From NCBI GenBank assembly GCA_034189755.1, contig JAXIHJ010000049.1, positions 1 to 28,225 of the forward strand: a stretch of DNA of 28,225 nucleotides. The letters are read 5' to 3'. The notes beneath the pieces are model-generated. The model searched no databases, was not told the DNA's origin, and saw only the letters and a list, made by a program, of their open reading frames with translations. Source of the DNA: JAXIHJ01 sp034189755 (GTDB lineage Bacteria; Planctomycetota; Phycisphaerae; SM23-33). Shown here one piece after another: positions 22,622-28,225 of the stretch (its first letter is position 1; every line of letters begins with the position of its first letter). Position numbers and translations under genes: made by a program.

Positions 22622-23581
22622 CTATTGTCCGTGCCTGGCTATATGGGCGTCGATTTCTTCTCTAATAGGCACTTTTACAGCCGGGGCCTTGGCGGCTTTG
22701 GCAAGTTTGTTGGCCAGGTTGAGAAGATGTATGCCGGGGAAAGCGTGCTGCTTGAAAAAGGTGCTCTCGCCGCCCGGGCTTATAACCGACTTGCCGGGGT
22801 GGAGATAGCTTTTGGCCTTCCACTTGAGATGGGTGCCCAGTTTCAGGATGAGCTTGTGGATTTTCTCGGCGCGCTCCTGCTCCATCTTGGGTGCGAGGTT
22901 GCCGAGCGTGCCGACCATGTCAATGAAGCTGTACAGCTTCATCCGCTCGGCCTTGACGAGCATGTTGATGGCATGGTTATCGTGCTTGGTTTCATCGGCC
23001 AGCAGCAGGAGACGGTAGACGAGCTGTTCAAGCCTGTATGCTGCCCTGTTGTGCTTTGCAACGGGGCGTTCCCGGTCCATTTTCTTCTGGCGTTTTTCCT
23101 GGATCGCATCGAGCCTCCTGAGCATTTGTTCAGCATCGAAGCCCTCTTGATACCCCGGCAATTTTACAGCGCCTTTGGGGCAAGGGGGCATTTTCATGTA
23201 GGTCCCCACGCGCCGCTGGGTCGACTTGGCGGAGGCAATGACCTTGCGAATGAGTTCCTTATCGGCCCGCTGAAGGGGGTCCAGCAGCCGGTAGGCTACA
23301 TAGACGCCGCTGGGCTTCTGGAGAACCGCCAGCCGTATCCTGAGTTGGGTTAGTGAGTTCTCGTCGTGGACGACGCGCCGAGCCTGGCGCTCTATCTTTT
23401 CATCGACCGCTTCGTCCTTGAGCCAGGCCTGAGCGTTGGCCTCTAACCCCTTCACCAGCGCTTCGAGTTTCTCCTTTGAGATTCCCTTCGGTTTCTTAGC
23501 CGCTTTTTTATCAGCAGCCGGCGCTGCAACGCATGTTGCAGCCAGCGACAATACAATCAGGAACCGAAAGCACACATTCAT
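22622..23581 (-). CDS. Exported all-helical protein of unknown function
   Basis: 319 residues. A cleavable signal peptide is likely (FRFLIVLSLAATCVAAPA, cut near residue 22). The mature protein is basic and almost entirely helical, with Lys-rich stretches and no cysteine cluster or catalytic motif that I recognise. It holds segments such as LRIRLAVLQKPSGVYVAYRLL and LEQLVYRLLLLADETKHDNHA. GGGAGA lies about 9 bp before ATG 23581 and a promoter is seen upstream, so it opens its own unit, which aroDE (21 bp downstream) probably shares. It may be a periplasmic protein of a lineage-specific family. Confidence 0.7.
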   Translation of the reverse strand: MNVCFRFLIVLSLAATCVAAPAADKKAAKKPKGISKEKLEALVKGLEANAQAWLKDEAVDEKIERQARRVVHDENSLTQLRIRLAVLQKPSGVYVAYRLLDPLQRADKELIRKVIASAKSTQRRVGTYMKMPPCPKGAVKLPGYQEGFDAEQMLRRLDAIQEKRQKKMDRERPVAKHNRAAYRLEQLVYRLLLLADETKHDNHAINMLVKAERMKLYSFIDMVGTLGNLAPKMEQERAEKIHKLILKLGTHLKWKAKSYLHPGKSVISPGGESTFFKQHAFPGIHLLNLANKLAKAAKAPAVKVPIREEIDAHIARHGQ

Positions 23582-23637
23582 TTGGTTTTTCTCCCGGAGG
23601 CCCGGCGCAGCAGACGGCTTCCCAAGCCTCCATTTAT

Positions 23638-23666
23638 ATTATACCAAAAATACAAGCGCGTGTCCG
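23638..23666 (-). promoter_or_regulatory. Promoter upstream of the exported protein and aroDE
   Basis: On the minus strand a perfect TATAAT (23638-23643) follows CGGACA (23661-23666, four of six to TTGACA) at 17 bp. The leader of about 50 nt can fold GGAGGC/GCCTCC (23626-23631 with 23596-23601) next to the ribosome site. It separates this unit from the DUF4340 gene. Confidence 0.5.
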
Positions 23667-23721
23667 CGGGCGGGTTTCCACCCCAAGCGGTCGGACGCTA
23701 AGCGTCTTATGTTTATGGGAA

Positions 23722-25986
23722 TTATTGTTTGAAGTCTTTCAGCGACCGGGTGAGTTTTTTGACGGTCTCGCCAGGCAGGATGAATACGCCTTCGATGCCC
23801 GTCGCGGCGGCATAACGGTTTTTTGAGCCTTTTGGGCCGGTCTTCGAGACGGTAACCGTTCTGGTAGTGGTCTTGTCGGCCACGACCACTGTCATGGCCG
23901 GTGCGTCCAGGCCGAATTTCGCCGCATCGCCGCGGCGGTGGCTGGCGAAGCTCTCAGCCGTCAGGTTTTGGACGTCTTCCAGCCAGGACTTAACCTTCGC
24001 GGCGTCGATCCTGACATAGGTATCCTGCGGGCATTGCCAGGTGTCTTTTTCCCGCCGCAGGTGGAGCTTCTCACTGCCGGCGTCGATTCGAACGGCCTGG
24101 ACATCCTCCGGCTTGATGGACCAGATCGTGCGGCTTCGCAGCTCGGCGGCGAAGCTGTCGTACAGGCTCGGTGCGAACCGCCCGACGGCCGTGATGTCGG
24201 CGCCCTCGAGCCAGGCGAACGAGCCGTCGTCGGTCATGGCGATTTTCAGGCGATAGGTTTTTGAAATCGGCTTGGGGGCCGGTCTGGTGGCTGCCTGCGT
24301 GGCGGCGGCGCTGGCCGGCGGGGGCATTTGGGTGGTGGCGCTCACGGCGATTATCTTCTCGGCCTTGGCATATTTGCGGGCGGCAGCCTTGCCGAGTGAT
24401 ACAATCTTCGTGGCGGTGAGGTCTTCCAGGCTGTCGACGATCTTGTTGGCGGCCGACGTCTCGGCATCGGCGGCCAGCGGCTTGGTCAGCGACCAGCCGC
24501 CGGCGTCGCTTCGTCGCAGTGAAAACGTCCCGTCCGGGCGTCTCAACTCGATCCTGGCGGGCCTTGCTGCGGCGGGCAGCTTCAGGAGTGTCGGGTTCCA
24601 GTAGGCGGCCGGCTTGGCCAGCAGGGGGGCAATGTCGGCGGTTTTCACCACTGCCAGCGACTTATCCGCCGCCTCCTTGACGAAGGTCATCTCGCCGGAT
24701 GGACTTTTCGCACCGAGCAGCAGCGTGGCGGTTTTTCCCTGCCCGGCAAGGTGGACCATAATCTTTGCGCGAGGCGAATCCAGCCCGGCGCTGCCTGCGG
24801 CCAGCGGGTCGTCGCGAAGGCTTGAGGCTTGCAGAGAGTTTATCTTCTTCAGCAGGTTCTCGACGCTTCGGCTGTCGGCAGCGCCCTCAAACGGCGCTTG
24901 CATGAACCACTGGCCATCCTGCTTCGTTAGTGTAACGTCGCCGCTGGGAAGGGCCAGTTCCACCCGCTCCACGTCGGCCGAGTTGACGGGCATGACCTGT
25001 TTGTCGCGCAGGTCGGTTAGTTTCGGCTGGAGCTTTTCCAGCAGGTCCGCAGGCACCAGGAAGATGCAAGGCGCATCCAGTAGCTTTGCGTAGACATTGT
25101 CCTTGCTCTGGCTGCCCAGCGCCAGGCCGAAACTCTTGCCTTCGGCCGGCCTGGTCTCGGCCGGCGCGCTGGCGGTAGCGGGCGTCGGTTCTTGGGCTTT
25201 TAGCCGGAGGCGAACGGTCAATCGCGGCTCGGCCAGGCCGAACGGCGCCAGCTTTTTGGGTTTATCGGCGACGAATTCGACGGCCTGCACGGAAGTGAGC
25301 TTGTCTATAAGATTGCGGACCTGTTTTTCATCGGCCGGGGCTGAGACGGGCCTGACGATGCCCCAGCGGCCTTTATGCAGTGCGAGTTCATATTCCTCCC
25401 GCCCCCTGACACTGAGACCAGCGAGGTCGCCCGGTTTGAATTCGAGGACGGCCTTGTCGCGGAATTCTTTCAGTTCTCGGCCGAGTTTGGTGGCGAAATC
25501 AACCGCCACCACATAGGTTTGCTTCTCGCCGGCCGGCTGGACGTAGGTCATGCCGTCGGCCAGCGGCACCGCATTGCCGACGTGCAGCACATTTTTGAGC
25601 CCGGCCTCGCCGATGAGTGTTACGGTCCACAGAGGCAGGTTCAGCGAGGTAACGTCGTCGCCGACCTCGCCAGGCGCCGGGCGGCGCTCGTAGCGGAGGT
25701 TTTTGAGAGCGTCGATTATTTCGCGGACCTTGTGCTCCTCAGCCCGCGCATCGATCGGCGATACGATGCGCCACGTCGTGTCCCGCCGTCGGAAAGAGAT
25801 TCTGGTTTCGGCAGAGCGGCAGGAGATGGTCAGTTCGGCGGCGTCGCGAATTTCGGTTGCGAAGAGATTGTTTTCCTGGCTCCGGTCTGTCGGTTCAGGC
25901 CTGAAAAGCCCCGCCTGTCGCGCTATTACGTAAACGGCGCCGGCTATCAGCAGGACAATCAGTACGATGGTGGTTCTTGGCTTCAT
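23722..25986 (-). CDS. DUF4340 protein with about five repeated modules
   Basis: 754 residues. An N-terminal membrane anchor (about 5-22, TTIVLIVLLIAGAVYVIA) is followed by a large extracytoplasmic part. The same pattern returns about five times: a hydrophobic strand, a Leu/Ser strand, a Trp in a W-x-(hydrophobic)-x-x-P context, then a helix ending near VxxLLxxLxxLxA. Examples are TTWRIVSPIDA (about 70-80), GRWGIVRPVSA (206-216), GQWFMQAPFEG (358-368), GGWSLTKPLAA (496-506) and DTWQCPQDTY (C-terminal). An Ala/Pro/Thr-rich linker lies around 265-285. DUF4340 proteins commonly travel with GldG-like ABC-transport auxiliary proteins, as here; no function is proven. GGAG lies about 10 bp upstream of the ATG. 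Confidence 0.85.
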   Translation of the reverse strand: MKPRTTIVLIVLLIAGAVYVIARQAGLFRPEPTDRSQENNLFATEIRDAAELTISCRSAETRISFRRRDTTWRIVSPIDARAEEHKVREIIDALKNLRYERRPAPGEVGDDVTSLNLPLWTVTLIGEAGLKNVLHVGNAVPLADGMTYVQPAGEKQTYVVAVDFATKLGRELKEFRDKAVLEFKPGDLAGLSVRGREEYELALHKGRWGIVRPVSAPADEKQVRNLIDKLTSVQAVEFVADKPKKLAPFGLAEPRLTVRLRLKAQEPTPATASAPAETRPAEGKSFGLALGSQSKDNVYAKLLDAPCIFLVPADLLEKLQPKLTDLRDKQVMPVNSADVERVELALPSGDVTLTKQDGQWFMQAPFEGAADSRSVENLLKKINSLQASSLRDDPLAAGSAGLDSPRAKIMVHLAGQGKTATLLLGAKSPSGEMTFVKEAADKSLAVVKTADIAPLLAKPAAYWNPTLLKLPAAARPARIELRRPDGTFSLRRSDAGGWSLTKPLAADAETSAANKIVDSLEDLTATKIVSLGKAAARKYAKAEKIIAVSATTQMPPPASAAATQAATRPAPKPISKTYRLKIAMTDDGSFAWLEGADITAVGRFAPSLYDSFAAELRSRTIWSIKPEDVQAVRIDAGSEKLHLRREKDTWQCPQDTYVRIDAAKVKSWLEDVQNLTAESFASHRRGDAAKFGLDAPAMTVVVADKTTTRTVTVSKTGPKGSKNRYAAATGIEGVFILPGETVKKLTRSLKDFKQ

Positions 25987-26029
25987 CTTCTTCTTACTCC
26001 AGCGTTGGCGTTGCGAAACACGAACTTGC

Positions 26030-28102
26030 TCATCGTCGCCTGACCAGCATCACACCGCCGCCGAGCGCCAGCACGGCCAGCGGCAGGACGATCAGGATCA
26101 GTATTTTAAGCGTTGCCATGGCCGCCGGTGCGATAATCGCCACGGGCCTGACCTGGGCCGGCCCGGCTGCGATAAACCCCTCGCGCCCGATCAGCCAGTA
26201 GGCGCTGTTGACGACGACGTCCGCATTTGCCCGCGGCGGGTCGGTCAGGGCGATGGCGCCCTTGGCGTCCAGTTGCGGGATCCGCGCCTCTAAGTAGCCG
26301 TCCATAAGCGAAGCGGCTGCGGTGAGCACCACGATCCGGGCTGGCCCGACGTTTTCGCCTTCGGCCCGTGTCGCGGCGACGGCTACGTCCAGTGGCGGCT
26401 TCAGGTCGTCGGCCTGTGGTGAAATGAACCCGCCGGTCCGGGCCTGAAGCTGTTGGCCCAGCCTTTGTAAGTCGCTCGTGGCCCACGTGGCGTTAAGTCC
26501 GGCCGGAACGGTCAGCAGCGATTGAATCGTAACACCCACAGGTGGCGACTTGACGCCGCTGCCGGTTGAGTTGCCGGCGTGAAGGATCGGGCATAAATCG
26601 TTCCACATCAGTCGCCTGGCCTGGAGCGGCTTGCCGACAGGATGGTCCGTGAACGTGCTCAGCGGGAAATATCTAAAACGTATCGGGTCGATCTTGAAGC
26701 GGTCCGGTCCGGACTCGTCCACAACGGCCGGAATGAAGCGATAATGAGTTTGGACGTCGATGCCCCAATCTTTGCTGAGGTATGCCCCAAGTGCATAGGG
26801 CGGCTGGGTTGGCGGCATGAACATGCCGAGCGCCCGCGGCCAGACGAAGTGGGTCAGGAAGATTGCCGGCGTGGATGCGTCGATGGCCTGGCGTATGGTT
26901 TGCACCTCCCGCGGGCCGAAGCGCGGTATTTGCTGCCCGTAGGCCTGCGGCATCGGCATCGAAGCGGCAGGCGGCAGGATCAGCAGCACCTGCGGTCGGC
27001 CTTCGACGGCATCGGGGCGCGGGCCGGCGGCCAGGTTCCAGTCCCCGACTTTGAAATTGGCCTCCTCCAGCCGTCGCCGCAAACCGGCCAAACGCTGCGG
27101 TGATATGTCCGCAGGCGGAATCATTCGGCGCATCTGCGGCGGGACCTGAGGCTGATAGTGGCACAGCAGCACGGTGGCGAACGGCTGATTCGTCATCGTC
27201 AGGATGCGCGAGCCGATAGCCGCGTTGCCGTTGAACGTGCGCTTGCGAAGCTCTTCGCTGCCGGCAGGCCCGGACCAGCGGGGCACCTTCAGGGGCCAGA
27301 CCTCATCGAAGCTTACCGCCTCGGCCTTGCCTGCGGCTTCAATGATGACGATGTTGTCGCCGGTAATCTCGCTCGCAAGCGTTTCGCTGTCCAGCTTGGG
27401 CAGTTCCCTGATTTTTTTTACCTGGGCGGCAAGCGACTCGATGAGTTGCCCCAAGAGCTTTCCCGTCCCGGCCTGCTGAAAAATCGCCTGCATCGGCGCA
27501 TCGACGGTCGCAAGCTTTGTGGTGGCGGTTTCGGCTGCGGCCTGCGACTGGCTCAGCAGTTTGTGAAACTCTGCGACCTCCGCCCGCAGTTGCCCTATAG
27601 CCTTTTTCTGATACTCGGCCTTGGCGGCCTTGAGCATCGCCTCGGCGTCGCGGGCACGCTGCTCGACAGCGGCGGCGACAAGGCGATAAAGCTCGCCAAG
27701 CTCGGTGCGATTGACTATCCAGTACCGGCTGTTGCGGACCAGGGTGCTGTTTTCCTTGCCGGCGACGTTATCAAGCATCTGGCCGGCCCGGCGGGCCTGC
27801 GCTGCGAGGCGGTCCGCCTGGGTGATGAATTTTTTCAGGATGTCGGCAGGATCGGCGGATTGCGTCGCGGCGCTGTCGGCGACGGTCTTGGCCATTGCTT
27901 TAGCCGCTGCGGTGCATTTGCCGACGCTGTCCATTGCGGCCTTGCGGTTGGCGGCGACCGCGGGGGGGATTCCCGCCAGCTTTTTCAGCAGGCTGGAAAT
28001 CTCTCGGAGCGTGGTCTGTGTGCTTTCCAGCGTGCCGGTAAGTTCCTTCACGACCTTGGCGTAGTCCGGCAGCCCGGTCCCGCTCAGCGCATCGCGGACC
28101 AC
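26030..28102 (-). CDS. GldG-like ABC-transporter auxiliary protein, probably lacking its N-terminus
   Basis: 690 residues from GTG 28102. A long helical segment (about 1-240) with coiled-coil character comes first. Then an alpha/beta domain (about 250-560) like the GldG/ABC_transp_aux family, with a hydrophobic strand QVLLILPPA, the helix FGPREVQTIRQAID, strand PAIFLTHFV and LSKDWGIDVQ. A C-terminal membrane helix (about 662-685) ends in RRR. These proteins normally open with a membrane helix and the motif LDLT...YTLS; neither is present, and there is no signal sequence. The frame is closed by TGA at 28124-28126 with no ribosome site before 28102. Either the 5' part was lost or the gene is broken near 28105-28125. 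The DUF4340 partner follows 43 bp downstream. Confidence 0.7.
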   Translation of the reverse strand: MVRDALSGTGLPDYAKVVKELTGTLESTQTTLREISSLLKKLAGIPPAVAANRKAAMDSVGKCTAAAKAMAKTVADSAATQSADPADILKKFITQADRLAAQARRAGQMLDNVAGKENSTLVRNSRYWIVNRTELGELYRLVAAAVEQRARDAEAMLKAAKAEYQKKAIGQLRAEVAEFHKLLSQSQAAAETATTKLATVDAPMQAIFQQAGTGKLLGQLIESLAAQVKKIRELPKLDSETLASEITGDNIVIIEAAGKAEAVSFDEVWPLKVPRWSGPAGSEELRKRTFNGNAAIGSRILTMTNQPFATVLLCHYQPQVPPQMRRMIPPADISPQRLAGLRRRLEEANFKVGDWNLAAGPRPDAVEGRPQVLLILPPAASMPMPQAYGQQIPRFGPREVQTIRQAIDASTPAIFLTHFVWPRALGMFMPPTQPPYALGAYLSKDWGIDVQTHYRFIPAVVDESGPDRFKIDPIRFRYFPLSTFTDHPVGKPLQARRLMWNDLCPILHAGNSTGSGVKSPPVGVTIQSLLTVPAGLNATWATSDLQRLGQQLQARTGGFISPQADDLKPPLDVAVAATRAEGENVGPARIVVLTAAASLMDGYLEARIPQLDAKGAIALTDPPRANADVVVNSAYWLIGREGFIAAGPAQVRPVAIIAPAAMATLKILILIVLPLAVLALGGGVMLVRRR

Positions 28103-28225
28103 GACTGGACCACCCAGGAGGGCTCACCTCACAAGCTAAGCGCTCGGTTCACGGGGAGGGCGGTAAGGCGCTGCGAATGGGTTAGATACGTCTCGCCCTC
28201 AGGGTTGATACAGCAAGGCTGCATC
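28103..28225. other. Terminal 123 bp without a recognised gene
   Basis: All three minus frames have stops here (for example TGA 28124-28126), so the protein downstream cannot be continued. A short minus frame opens at the window edge and ends in TGA near 28125-28127. I see no coding sense or known element. It may be the edge of an insertion, or an intron-like sequence, joined to the broken gene. Confidence 0.35.

Overview
The window is about 28 kb of GC-rich bacterial chromosome. The gene content points to a member of the Planctomycetota, probably the Phycisphaerae side. This is inference from family content: a fused aroD-aroE gene, an archaeal-type topoisomerase VI subunit B, a sugar isomerase paired with a Gfo/Idh/MocA oxidoreductase, a hybrid histidine kinase, and a GldG-like/DUF4340 pair. 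No rRNA, tRNA, CRISPR array or intact insertion sequence was seen.

Left part (1-5200): the 5' end of truB (minus strand, cut by the window edge), a DUF2203 gene (+), topoisomerase VI subunit B (-, tail to tail with DUF2203), then a divergent pair on the plus strand: a TIM-barrel sugar phosphate isomerase/epimerase and a Gfo/Idh/MocA oxidoreductase behind a good sigma70-like promoter. The longest non-coding stretch follows (5201-5985, 785 bp). It is not empty. It holds a short REP-like inverted repeat, a terminator pointing left, a set of long-range nested complementary segments that look like a large structured RNA of about 320-420 nt, and a second paired element close to the next gene.

Middle (5986-14637, all plus): a 1019-residue hybrid sensor kinase (HisKA, HATPase, two receivers, HPt) overlapping a stand-alone response regulator; xseA-xseB for exonuclease VII; a metal-dependent amidohydrolase overlapping a small proline/lysine-rich lipoprotein gene; an M20 metallopeptidase; and an HU-type nucleoid protein with its own leader.

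Right part (14755-28102, all minus, read right to left): a GldG-like exported protein that seems to lack its N-terminus, a DUF4340 protein, an exported helical protein of unknown function, bifunctional AroD-AroE, ArgG, a prepilin peptidase, a two-helix membrane protein, an OmpA-family lipoprotein, HisH, HisA and Rho. Amino acid biosynthesis (Arg, His, aromatic) is therefore mixed with envelope and type IV pilin-processing genes. Several junctions are tight (argG/prepilin peptidase 2 bp, hisH/hisA 1 bp), which suggests short co-transcribed units.

The most interesting item is the structured non-coding region at 5264-5680. Two nested perfect 9-bp helices close it, many local hairpins sit inside, a terminator sits beside it, and no tmRNA, RNase P, 6S or SRP signature could be recognised.
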